A stretch of DNA of 24,067 nt, from IMG/VR virus record IMGVR_UViG_3300027730_000145, positions 1-24,067 of that record, one strand, 5' to 3'. Under the pieces are notes generated by a model. The model had not been told where the DNA came from. It ran no database searches and saw nothing but the letters and a program-made list of their open reading frames with translations. Made by a program: the position numbers and the translations under genes. This DNA comes from a virus. Below are positions 7,224 through 15,052 of this stretch, in pieces. Each line of letters opens with the position of its first letter. Position 1 is the first letter of the stretch.

Positions 7224-8049
7224 TTTTAATTATTTGTAACTTATCAGAAAGTGTAAGTCCATCTTCTTTTCCTATTTTTATATCAGCAGCTTGATATAAA
7301 GTTTCTACTATTCTCATAGGATTTAATTTATATTTTTCTATAAGATCATTAAAAGAAAAATCACATTCGTAGTTTTGAATTCCTGCTCTTACAATATCAG
7401 CGTCTTTTGAATTTGTATCGTATAGATGACGACTTCCAGCATTAATATGTAATTTTCCTAATTTACATATTATACCTAAATTATTTAAATAACAAGCAAT
7501 TACGAAACTAATTGCACTAAAATTAAAACTATCATAGGGAAGACCTAACCATACATCGTTACTTCTCATTGTAGTAATACAATGTAAATATAAATTATTT
7601 TCTCTAGGTCTTAAAAAAAATTGCATAGCTACAGTACATGGAATATCTTTACTTGATCTAGGATTCTCTCTCCATATAGTAAGTACCGCTTGTCTTGAAT
7701 CTTTATCTTTTTTAAGTGTATCTACAATATAACTTATTTGAGTTATAATTTTAGGACCATATGCTCCAAAGAATGTTACACCATCATCACTAAATCTTTT
7801 AATATTTTTCATGTACTTAGAAATAGTTAAAAGATCATTTCTACCATCTAGTATCCATGCTGCTTCACCAAACATAAAACTATAATTTAAATTTCTTTCT
7901 CGAATACTTATGATAGGTAAATTCATATCTACTTGAAAAGTATGATTTAATTTTTCGTAAATTTTTAATTGACGAGGCGCACATTCATAGTCAAATTCTC
8001 TTATTAATTCAACTATAAAATTTTTATAATCTTGATCTATTTGATTCAT
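7216..8049 (-). CDS. Thymidylate synthase-fold enzyme, probable dCMP hydroxymethylase
   Basis: The 277-residue protein has the thymidylate synthase / dCMP hydroxymethylase fold. Visible residues are E62 (FGEAAWIL), the phosphate-binding R119 (DSRQAVLTIW), catalytic C138 (KDIPCTVAMQFFLR), MRSNDVWLGLPYD at 161-173 and NAGSRHLYD at 203-211. The base-recognition position, Asn177 in E. coli ThyA (GLPFN), is Asp173 here (GLPYD). T4 gp42 dCMP hydroxymethylase also has Asp at this position, and known Asn-to-Asp variants of ThyA prefer dCMP. The GSxHxY order also resembles gp42. I infer a dCMP hydroxymethylase or dCMP methylase using methylene-tetrahydrofolate. An ordinary thymidylate synthase is the alternative. 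It sits between a nucleotide kinase and dCMP deaminase, overlapping both by a few bases. Confidence 0.8.
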   Translation of the reverse strand: MNQIDQDYKNFIVELIREFDYECAPRQLKIYEKLNHTFQVDMNLPIISIRERNLNYSFMFGEAAWILDGRNDLLTISKYMKNIKRFSDDGVTFFGAYGPKIITQISYIVDTLKKDKDSRQAVLTIWRENPRSSKDIPCTVAMQFFLRPRENNLYLHCITTMRSNDVWLGLPYDSFNFSAISFVIACYLNNLGIICKLGKLHINAGSRHLYDTNSKDADIVRAGIQNYECDFSFNDLIEKYKLNPMRIVETLYQAADIKIGKEDGLTLSDKLQIIKNG

Positions 8050-8621
8050 ATACTATTTACAAAAGCTGTTTCTTCTATTTTTTGTACTACTCTTTCTAAA
8101 TCATGGCCTTCTTTAAACATATCATAACGAACAAAATCTTTACGATTTTTTAAAGGACATAATAAAGATAAAAAACTATTTTCATGTGGATGTTTATCTT
8201 CCCAACAATTTAAATATATTTCTATTACTTTATCAATATCATTATATTCTTCGTGTCTAATTTTTTTATTATTATTATGATTTTCTTTTACTTTTTTAAT
8301 ATCATCAGGTATACACCAAACGTATATTGCACCTTCTCGACTTAAATATTTCCAAAGATTATAAGCATCGTAAGAAGGTTCACCTCTATAAATATAAGAA
8401 TAACATTGTTCAGATGGCCAATGTCTATCTATAATTACTAATTTACCTTTTTCTTTCATTTTAACAGCAAGTCTTGCAGCTGCTGTATGCCATAACTCCA
8501 TATTCTTATGTACTCTTAAATGAATATAATAAGATTCGGAATATAATTCTTTAAACTTTTTAGCAAGAGTAGTTTTACCAACTCCATCTGGTCCTTCTAA
8601 TATTATTATTCTAGCAAGCAT
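8046..8621 (-). CDS. Deoxynucleoside monophosphate kinase, thymidylate kinase-like
   Basis: The 191-residue P-loop kinase has IIILEGPDGVGKTTLAKKF with the Walker A at 10-18 and the DRH motif in LVIIDRHWPSEQ (D65, R66). This matches thymidylate kinase-like phage enzymes that lift a dNMP to a dNDP. A lid region is less clear and asparagine-rich (ENHNNNKKIR). It overlaps the thymidylate-synthase-like gene by 4 bp and the glycosyltransferase-like gene by 16 bp. By position it may phosphorylate the unusual nucleotide made by that enzyme, as T4 gp1 does for hydroxymethyl-dCMP. Its base preference cannot be read from sequence, and plain dTMP kinase is the alternative. Confidence 0.8.
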   Translation of the reverse strand: MLARIIILEGPDGVGKTTLAKKFKELYSESYYIHLRVHKNMELWHTAAARLAVKMKEKGKLVIIDRHWPSEQCYSYIYRGEPSYDAYNLWKYLSREGAIYVWCIPDDIKKVKENHNNNKKIRHEEYNDIDKVIEIYLNCWEDKHPHENSFLSLLCPLKNRKDFVRYDMFKEGHDLERVVQKIEETAFVNSI

Positions 8622-9631
8622 TTAAAAAATTCTTTAGTCCTTTCTTTCGTCCAAAACTTTTTCTTTAATATATAAGCTTGACTACTTATTAATTCTTTCA
8701 ATTCGTCATTACTACCGTTTTCTATAATTTTTAAATCAATATTTAATCCTAAAATTTTAGCTTCTTCCGGATGTGCATATATAATATTACCAGCATCGTT
8801 TGCTATTTTATATCTAACTCTCCACCAACCACTTCCTTTCATAGTATGATAATGTGGAGGACTAATCATTCCCCATACTTTTTTATATTCTTCAAATAAT
8901 TCATGTTCTTTTAAACGCACTTGTTTTTCTTTTACATTTCCAAATCGTTTAACATTCCAATTAAATACTTGTTTAGTAAACCAACTATTTTTACTTACTA
9001 AACTTGCAAGTATCCATGCTCTTTCTTTTTCATTATTTTCTTTTAAAAATAAATTATTATTATCAGTATGATTTAAATATGTATCAGTATAAGGTGTAGG
9101 ATCCCAATTAATAATTTTATTTGCTTTCATTCCTAATTCGTCATAATTACCGCCATCATAAGCTGGTACTAATAAAGTATGTGGCCATTTATCAAATGCA
9201 AATGTATCAACTAAATCTTCAATTTCTTTTTTAAAAGGTTGTGCTTCGTCCCAATAAACTTTACCAACAGGGTTTCCAGCTTGACTTACTTTTTTCCATA
9301 TTCTCCAATGGCCTCTACTAAACGTTCCAAATCCTTGAACTGAATCTTTAGTTTGCCAATCATCTATTGAAATAATAGCATCAGGTCTTTTAATTATAGT
9401 ATATGCTGCTCCATACCAATATCTTGCTGATAAACTGTTAGGACCAAATACGAATACAAATACTTTATCATACATTGAAACATCTTCTCCCGGGATGATC
9501 GCTTTATGAGTTACATCGTGTCCTAATTCTTTTAGAACAGTAGGAAGTATTCTTGCAGAAGTCGCTATATTTAATGGACTACGTGCAGTACCAATTGATA
9601 ACGCATTAAATCCTGTTACTAAAATTTTCAT
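8606..9631 (-). CDS. GT-B-like glycosyltransferase, candidate DNA glucosyltransferase
   Basis: This 341-residue protein looks like a GT-B glycosyltransferase. It opens with MKILVTGF, a Rossmann strand and loop, then a helix ending VLKELGHDVTHKAI, and has YDKVFVFVFG and AIISIDDWQTKDS in the N-terminal half. The C-terminal half has WWRVRYKIANDAGNIIYAHP at 269-288 followed by a helical end (DELKELISSQAYILKKKFW). This order resembles the donor-binding region and tail of T4 beta-glucosyltransferase, which has a similar R-x2-N-D-A segment and closing helices. Overall similarity is weak and judged by eye. Its place between a dNMP kinase and a MazG-like gene, next to a hydroxymethylase-like gene, favours DNA base glycosylation. 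A sugar transferase for another acceptor cannot be excluded. Confidence 0.5.
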   Translation of the reverse strand: MKILVTGFNALSIGTARSPLNIATSARILPTVLKELGHDVTHKAIIPGEDVSMYDKVFVFVFGPNSLSARYWYGAAYTIIKRPDAIISIDDWQTKDSVQGFGTFSRGHWRIWKKVSQAGNPVGKVYWDEAQPFKKEIEDLVDTFAFDKWPHTLLVPAYDGGNYDELGMKANKIINWDPTPYTDTYLNHTDNNNLFLKENNEKERAWILASLVSKNSWFTKQVFNWNVKRFGNVKEKQVRLKEHELFEEYKKVWGMISPPHYHTMKGSGWWRVRYKIANDAGNIIYAHPEEAKILGLNIDLKIIENGSNDELKELISSQAYILKKKFWTKERTKEFFKCLLE

Positions 9632-10025
9632 TTATTTCTCTTTCTTCTTCTATAATTTTTTCTATATTAGGTGCTTTCCAATCTTTAGGTTTTACAACGT
9701 CAAATTTAGTTCCACGTTTTCCTGTTTTATCTTTAGCTCTAATCTTACTCATATTAGCTTTTTGTACTTCGTTCCAAGCTTTTTCAAATGGTAAATTAAA
9801 TAACCAAGCTGTTCCTAAAGCTATATAAACTATGTCGACTAAAGCATCTAAAGCTCCAGCTGCATCTTTTTTAGTTATAGCATTAGTATATTCAGCTAAT
9901 TCTTCCATTAAAAAAGCAGTTCTAAAATTAATAAGTTCATTATTATCAGGTATATCAACTTTTTCATTTTTTTCAAAGCCATATTTTTTATGGAAGTTGT
10001 CTATATCTTTTAATATATCTGTCAT
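9606..10025 (-). CDS. MazG-like all-alpha nucleotide pyrophosphatase
   Basis: The 139-residue protein has the metal-binding signature of the all-alpha NTP pyrophosphatase group: MEELAEY (E41, E42, E45) and, one helix later, DALVDIVYIALGTA (D60, D64). Members hydrolyse (d)NTPs to monophosphates and include MazG, dUTPases of this fold and the T4-type dCTPase. A C-terminal basic part (KIRAKDKTGKRGTKFDV) follows. It overlaps the methyltransferase by 4 bp and the glycosyltransferase-like gene by 26 bp. It may remove an unwanted nucleotide such as dCTP, or lower ppGpp as suggested for cyanophage MazG. The substrate is not known. Confidence 0.8.
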   Translation of the reverse strand: MTDILKDIDNFHKKYGFEKNEKVDIPDNNELINFRTAFLMEELAEYTNAITKKDAAGALDALVDIVYIALGTAWLFNLPFEKAWNEVQKANMSKIRAKDKTGKRGTKFDVVKPKDWKAPNIEKIIEEEREINENFSNRI

Positions 10026-11080
10026 AATAATCTTTCTTGTTCAGGTGGTTTTCTAAAATCAACCACTTGATGTAATTCTTTATTTTCTTTTTTATTTTCT
10101 ATACTACTTTTAATTATCCTTGCTACATATTCAGCTACAGGTGGCATAACACTTCTCGCAATTTGTGAACCTATTGTAGAAGCTGGTCCTTCCCATATAT
10201 AATCATGAGGATAACCTGCCATATAAGCTAGTTCTTTATGTCCAAATAATCTATCTTCTGTAGGATGTATATAAAAACCTCCAGCTATAACTGGTATGTG
10301 TTCATCACTTTTTAATCTCCATTTCATAAATTGAGGTCTACCTTTTACTCCGCCTCTCATTCCACCACGTTTCCAAGTTTCTGGTGGATTAAATCTTTCC
10401 CATGTTACTCTTAAACTTTCTCCTTGTTTACAATGTTTTAAATAAGGAATTTCGTTTTTTCCTAACTTCATTAAATGTCCAATATCTTTTTTATGTTCTA
10501 ATTTAAAATTTTTAAGAACTTCACCAGCTGTTGGTAATGGAGAAAAGTTTAATGGTTTAACACTTAAATGATATTTAGTTGCTATAAAGAAAAATCTTTT
10601 ACGACTATGATTTAATCCAGTATAACCACCATCAATTAATAAATGAGTGGTGTAATAACCTAATTCATTAGCTTCTTTAGTTAATTGTTGAATCATTTCA
10701 TATCCACCATTCTTACTATAAACTCTAGGAACTGATTCAAGTACGATAGCTTTAGGTTTTAAATCTTTTAATAAACTAAAAGCATTTCTCCAACACGCTA
10801 TTCTAGGGTCGTCTTTCCAAGCCATCGCACCTTTTTGAGTTGATCCTAAATTAGACCAAGGAGCACATGGAGGATTACAATAAATAAAATCTACTTTATT
10901 TTTAAACTTATCTTTAGGCCAATTTTCTTCTCCTTCGTAATATTCTATATTTGGAAAATTAGCTTGAAAAGTTTTTTTATAAACTCCAGGTTTCATTTCA
11001 AAATGTGCTAAGATATCAAAATGTTTTTTAACGCCTAAAGCAAATCCACCTGCGAATATGTATGCTCCTAATGCTTTCAT
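10022..11080 (-). CDS. DNA (cytosine-5)-methyltransferase family protein
   Basis: The 352-residue protein follows the C5-cytosine methyltransferase order: motif I IFAGGFALGVKKHF (8-21, shorter than usual), motif IV CNPPCAPWS with catalytic C72, motif VI VLESVP (E115; Ser where ENV is usual), motif VIII NHSRKRFFFIA (R160, R162), motif IX-like FGHKELAYMAGYPHDY and motif X IGSQIARSVMPPVAEY. Between VIII and IX lies a Trp- and Gly-rich target-recognition region. It would methylate C5 of cytosine in DNA, perhaps against host restriction. No partner nuclease is next to it, so it is an orphan enzyme. It is joined to the UvrD-like helicase gene by a 1-bp overlap. The family is clear; the target site is unknown. 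Confidence 0.85.
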   Translation of the reverse strand: MKALGAYIFAGGFALGVKKHFDILAHFEMKPGVYKKTFQANFPNIEYYEGEENWPKDKFKNKVDFIYCNPPCAPWSNLGSTQKGAMAWKDDPRIACWRNAFSLLKDLKPKAIVLESVPRVYSKNGGYEMIQQLTKEANELGYYTTHLLIDGGYTGLNHSRKRFFFIATKYHLSVKPLNFSPLPTAGEVLKNFKLEHKKDIGHLMKLGKNEIPYLKHCKQGESLRVTWERFNPPETWKRGGMRGGVKGRPQFMKWRLKSDEHIPVIAGGFYIHPTEDRLFGHKELAYMAGYPHDYIWEGPASTIGSQIARSVMPPVAEYVARIIKSSIENKKENKELHQVVDFRKPPEQERLL

Positions 11081-12591
11081 TAATGTATTGTATAACTATA
11101 CTTCGTTTCAGGTTGTAGTATGAACAAATTCTTTTTAGCTCTAGTTACAGCAACATAAAATACTCTATGTTCATCGTCAGGTTCTGTATTCAATTTCTTC
11201 CAAGTTTTATATGATATATCACTTATTACAACTACATTATCACTTTCTCCACCTTTAATTGCGTGTATAGTAGATAATCTAATTCTTGCTTTATTTTTAA
11301 ATATATCTCCAGATTTAACTAAAGATTCAAACATTAATATATCTTCTGGATCAAGTCCATGAATAACTTCTTGCCATTCTCCCTCTGCTAATAACCCACA
11401 ATTTTCTTTTAAATATTGTAAAGTAAATTCTAAATTTGTATCTATATCTTTTAAAGTTTTAAATCCACGTTTAATTCCTATATTACTTCTTAAACAAGAA
11501 TATAATTTTTGTACTTCTTCAAAAGTAATAGTTTCTCCTCTACTTAATTTGATCCATGATCTAATGGCTATGACAAATTTATTCGCTTTAAATTCTTGAT
11601 ATCCTCTTTCATAAAACCAACCCATACGTTTACAATAAGATTCAGCTCTATGTAATTGATATCCTGATCTTGCTAATACTAACCATTCTCCTGAATTCAT
11701 ATTCACTTCTTCTATAGAAGATATTTCAGTTATAGTTCCTTCTTCATCTTTAGATGTCCATTCTTTAGATTGTCTTAATGAAATTTTATTAGTAATATTA
11801 CAAGCTAATTTATGAATTACTTTAGGAAGTCTATGACTCTTTGGTAAAACTTTAACGTCACCTTTTATATTTAAAAAATTAGTTACATCTGCACCTGACC
11901 ATTTATATATAGCTTGATCATCGTCACCTGCTATATATCTTAATTTACATTTTTGAGTAAGTTTCTCAATTACTTTCCATTGCTTTATAGTTAAGTCTTG
12001 TGCCTCATCTACAAATACGATATCTAAATCAGGTATATAATCTTGATTTAAAAATACATCTAACATATCAGTAAAGTCAAGAAGATTTTTAGATTTTTTA
12101 AAACTAGAATATGATTTACTAAAGTAATCTTGTTCTTCCCAACTATGTTCACACTCTAATTCTTTCCATACTGACTTTAAATCTCTTTCACTTGATCTTG
12201 CAACTTCATCACAGAATAATAATAAATCACCTTTTTTACTTCCTATAATAAGACCTGAGTTATCTTCTTCTGATACTCCTGACATTTCTACTCTTACTAA
12301 TTCACTAAATTCTTTTATACGTTCTCCTTTAAATACTTGACCACTATTTATGTTTAAAGCTCTATAACATAAACTATGTATAGTTCTAAAATATTCTAAG
12401 TCATCTTCTGTTAATTTAAATTTTTTAATAACTCTTGATCTTGCTTCTTTAATAGCTCTACGTGTAAAAGAAAAAAATCCAATTTTATTGGCTTGAAATC
12501 CTTCTGCTATTTTTTCTTCTAGTATTCTTAATAGTTCTGTAGTTTTACCAGTACCAGGACTTCCAAATATCTTTAAAGTTTTATTGTCCAT
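11080..12591 (-). CDS. Superfamily 1 DNA helicase, UvrD/Rep-like
   Basis: The 503-residue protein has all main SF1 motifs: Q/I region and Walker A FGSPGTGKTTE (9-19), Ia GFFSFTRRAIKEAR, Ic YFRTIHSLCYRAL, II FVDEAQDL (D195, E196), III YIAGDDDQAIYKWSGAD (219-235), V TIHAIKGGESDNVVV and VI HRVFYVAVTRAKK. It is a 3'-5' or Dda-type helicase for replication, repair or recombination. At about 500 residues it is shorter than bacterial UvrD, as is usual for phage forms with reduced 1B/2B subdomains. It overlaps the exonuclease gene by 11 bp and ends at the methyltransferase start. No DnaB/gp4-type replicative helicase is in this window, so this or the SNF2 protein may support the fork. Confidence 0.93.
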   Translation of the reverse strand: MDNKTLKIFGSPGTGKTTELLRILEEKIAEGFQANKIGFFSFTRRAIKEARSRVIKKFKLTEDDLEYFRTIHSLCYRALNINSGQVFKGERIKEFSELVRVEMSGVSEEDNSGLIIGSKKGDLLLFCDEVARSSERDLKSVWKELECEHSWEEQDYFSKSYSSFKKSKNLLDFTDMLDVFLNQDYIPDLDIVFVDEAQDLTIKQWKVIEKLTQKCKLRYIAGDDDQAIYKWSGADVTNFLNIKGDVKVLPKSHRLPKVIHKLACNITNKISLRQSKEWTSKDEEGTITEISSIEEVNMNSGEWLVLARSGYQLHRAESYCKRMGWFYERGYQEFKANKFVIAIRSWIKLSRGETITFEEVQKLYSCLRSNIGIKRGFKTLKDIDTNLEFTLQYLKENCGLLAEGEWQEVIHGLDPEDILMFESLVKSGDIFKNKARIRLSTIHAIKGGESDNVVVISDISYKTWKKLNTEPDDEHRVFYVAVTRAKKNLFILQPETKYSYTIH

Positions 12592-13378
12592 GTTTTTTAT
12601 GGATATTAACTAGCACTTGATGTTGCTTAGTAGATAATAAAATATGTTCGTCATACTTATCTAATTTCTCTATTACACTATTACAAAATTCTAATTCCCA
12701 ATCATTTAATTTAGTTGAATCAATATCTTTTAAAAACTTAACTAAATTTTTATATTTTTCTCCGTCAATTCTTTTTAAAAGTCTTGTAGGTATTTCTTGC
12801 GGAGATACTTTTGCTATCTTTAAATTTAACATATGAAAATATATCATACGACATACGTTCACATCAGTTAAAGCATCGTGCCAATCGTGATAACCAACAT
12901 TAAAAAAGAATTCATGGCACTCTTGTAATTTAGGAAATTTATAATCTTTAAATTGACCTTGTAATTTCATTTGATCTTTTGCCATCATCATCGTACAATA
13001 AATATTATCTGGCTTTTTAAATTTTATATGAAATATATTAAATGCTCTTTCTATTATTTGTAAATCAAAAGCTGTATTATGAGCTACGAGTGTATCAGCA
13101 CGACCTAATAGTTCTCCAAAAACTTCTAAAGCTAATTTCATAGATATACCTGTGCTTTCAGCTTCTTCTGTAGTTATTCCATTTATGTCAGATGCTTCTT
13201 TTGGAATTACAAAAGGAATACAACTAGGTTGTATTCTAAAAGATATTTGAGATACTACTTTTTCTTTATCATCACAAAGTTGTGCTGCTAAACTAACTAG
13301 ATGAGGTTGATCACTATGATCTGATTTTAAATCTCTACGCCAAAGTCCATTTGTTTCTGTATCAAAAAATAATATCAT
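12581..13378 (-). CDS. DEDDh 3'-5' exonuclease, DnaQ/RNase T-like
   Basis: The 265-residue protein carries Exo I LFFDTETNG (D6, E8), Exo II VAHNTAFDLQII (D105) and Exo III WHDALTDVNVC (H167, D172), the five DEDDh residues of the DnaQ exonuclease fold. The C-terminal 80 residues are helical and lysine-rich, with no known domain that I can see. Because the polymerase has its own proofreading domain, this enzyme more likely trims DNA ends, processes recombination intermediates or degrades host DNA. It starts at an ATG that overlaps the TGA of the 57-residue gene (ATGA) and ends inside the start of the helicase gene. Confidence 0.9.
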   Translation of the reverse strand: MILFFDTETNGLWRRDLKSDHSDQPHLVSLAAQLCDDKEKVVSQISFRIQPSCIPFVIPKEASDINGITTEEAESTGISMKLALEVFGELLGRADTLVAHNTAFDLQIIERAFNIFHIKFKKPDNIYCTMMMAKDQMKLQGQFKDYKFPKLQECHEFFFNVGYHDWHDALTDVNVCRMIYFHMLNLKIAKVSPQEIPTRLLKRIDGEKYKNLVKFLKDIDSTKLNDWELEFCNSVIEKLDKYDEHILLSTKQHQVLVNIHKKHGQ

Positions 13379-13548
13379 GATCCTTTTCTTAATGCTAATT
13401 CAACACCTTTAACTTGAACTTTATTATCTATTTTATTTTTATCTCTTTCATTTTCTAAAAATAAAATTGCAGAAGTTAAAGCATCATTACTTACTTCTTT
13501 TTTATTAGCATAGTCAAGTAATATATTTATAGCTTGTTCTTTATTCAT
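13375..13548 (-). CDS. Small hypothetical protein, 57 aa
   Basis: A 57-residue frame begins MNKEQAINILLDYANKKEV and ends ELALRKGS. It is helical, charged and has no membrane segment. Three things support it as a gene: a near-perfect Shine-Dalgarno (AAAAGGAGGT) directly upstream, an 8-bp overlap with the primase end, and an ATGA overlap with the exonuclease start, so it fills the only gap in the operon. I do not recognise a family. Its position between primase and exonuclease suggests a role in replication, but that is only context. Confidence 0.7.
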   Translation of the reverse strand: MNKEQAINILLDYANKKEVSNDALTSAILFLENERDKNKIDNKVQVKGVELALRKGS

Positions 13549-15049
13549 AGACCTCCTTTTCTATTTTAGGTTGTTTAAATTCTTCAGTTTGATTTGGAAA
13601 ATTTATTATTGACCATACGTTTACAAATTTTCCTTTAATCTTTCTACCTATATGATTAGCACCTAAATTTTTTAAATAAGCTGTTATTTCGTGTAATTTA
13701 AATTCTTTAAATCTATGTCTATCTAAAAATTCCATAAAATCATTAATTCTAAACTCTGTATTAGTTTCTAATATAATAGCTTTACCTCTAAGTAAATCTT
13801 CAGGTTCAGTAGATGAACTTGATCCAGTACAAAATCTTTCTAATAATTCATATAATCTACCTTTATTACTTGAATCAGCTGGAGCATCTACTTCTTCTAA
13901 TCTTTGCATTAAATCATTAATAGTTTCTACCCATAGCTTTTCATTAATTTTAGGAAGCAACATATTAATATTCTCAAATACAACTTTTCTAAAATCTAAA
14001 AAACTATAGATATGATTACTTTCTAATGGACCTATTCTTTTTTCATTAAGGGTTAAGTAATAAGTAGGAGGATCTGTTAATATCTTAGTAACTCCATTTA
14101 ATGATGGCATTTCTCCATTATCATTAATTCCAAATTTACATGTTATACACTTAGGTCTATTACATACAGAATTTATAGGTGATTCATTACATCTATAATT
14201 ATAATTTTTAGTTTTTAAACTTTCTAATGTATTTGTAAATTCTCTAGGTTTAAGTGGTGGTATTAAATATTTTTCATTATAATCTTCTAATTCTTCTTCC
14301 CAATTCTCTGGATCTTTTTTTCTTAAATAAACTCCTAGATTAAATAATCCATTATTTCTACCACCTTCGCTTATACCACCTAAAGCTATTAGATGTTGTA
14401 AACAAGGAGGTCCTCCTGGAAGTTTATCTTCAGAACTATCTATTTTTTTTATAAAACTTAAATCAATTTCATCTAAATTATTTACTGAAAACTTATAAAC
14501 CCATTTAATAAAATTTTCTGGTGATAGTACTTTACCATCATATAAAGCATAACGTTCAGTTTCAGATCCTCCGAAGTAAGGCATATTAAGCCAATTACCT
14601 ACATCTTCTAGTGTTAATATTTTATCTTGTAACGGTCTTAAATCATACTTATTAAAACCAAATGCTTTAGCAATCTCTTTTAATTTTTTAATCATAAGTG
14701 ATGCTTGAATAAAGTTTTTAGTAAATATAAATATGTGTCCTCCACCACTTTTAGAACGACATATAATTAAATTCTTTTTAACAAATAATTTTGAAATCTT
14801 TTCTAAATCTACACCCGCATAATCATCTACATCAAGACAGGCCCACTTACACTTACTATCTTCATTTATTGGAACTACACCTAGACCTATCTTACCTTCT
14901 AGGTGTAATTTCCATAAATCTTTTGTATAAGGTTCTCTAATAGTATTTCCAAATCCGTCAAGCTTTACTCCTTTAGTTTGAGTAATGGTAAATTTACCAT
15001 AAGCACGAGTTAGACCTGGAAATACATTAAAGAAATCGTCAGATAACAT
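13541..15049 (-). CDS. Archaeo-eukaryotic-type primase (PrimPol) with zinc-binding C-terminal region
   Basis: The 502-residue protein has the AEP catalytic signatures: WACLDVDDY at 69-77 (D73, D75), RSKSGGGHIFIF at 98-109 (S101, H105) and NWLNMPYFGG at 152-161. A PriCT-like helical region follows (about 211-285), then four cysteines (C287, C296, C301, C304) in the pattern YRCNESPINSVCNRPKCITC, a probable zinc site seen in related phage and mobile-element primases. It would make primers for the family A polymerase. There is no fused helicase domain. It is flanked by the SSB-like gene (3 bp apart) and the small 57-residue gene. Confidence 0.87.
   Translation of the reverse strand: MLSDDFFNVFPGLTRAYGKFTITQTKGVKLDGFGNTIREPYTKDLWKLHLEGKIGLGVVPINEDSKCKWACLDVDDYAGVDLEKISKLFVKKNLIICRSKSGGGHIFIFTKNFIQASLMIKKLKEIAKAFGFNKYDLRPLQDKILTLEDVGNWLNMPYFGGSETERYALYDGKVLSPENFIKWVYKFSVNNLDEIDLSFIKKIDSSEDKLPGGPPCLQHLIALGGISEGGRNNGLFNLGVYLRKKDPENWEEELEDYNEKYLIPPLKPREFTNTLESLKTKNYNYRCNESPINSVCNRPKCITCKFGINDNGEMPSLNGVTKILTDPPTYYLTLNEKRIGPLESNHIYSFLDFRKVVFENINMLLPKINEKLWVETINDLMQRLEEVDAPADSSNKGRLYELLERFCTGSSSSTEPEDLLRGKAIILETNTEFRINDFMEFLDRHRFKEFKLHEITAYLKNLGANHIGRKIKGKFVNVWSIINFPNQTEEFKQPKIEKEVYE
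13551..13560 (-). promoter_or_regulatory. Strong Shine-Dalgarno inside the primase end
   Basis: The minus strand reads AAAAGGAGGT just before the ATG of the 57-residue gene. These bases also encode the last residues of the primase (EKEVYE). It is one of the best matches to the anti-Shine-Dalgarno sequence in the window and shows that the small frame is translated. Confidence 0.7.
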
Positions 15050-15052
15050 AAC

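Noticed and set aside
9832-10056. Plus-strand frame opposite the MazG-like gene
   Set aside because: The minus strand has the EELxE and DxxxD signature of a real family, and the plus-strand product is an antisense artefact.
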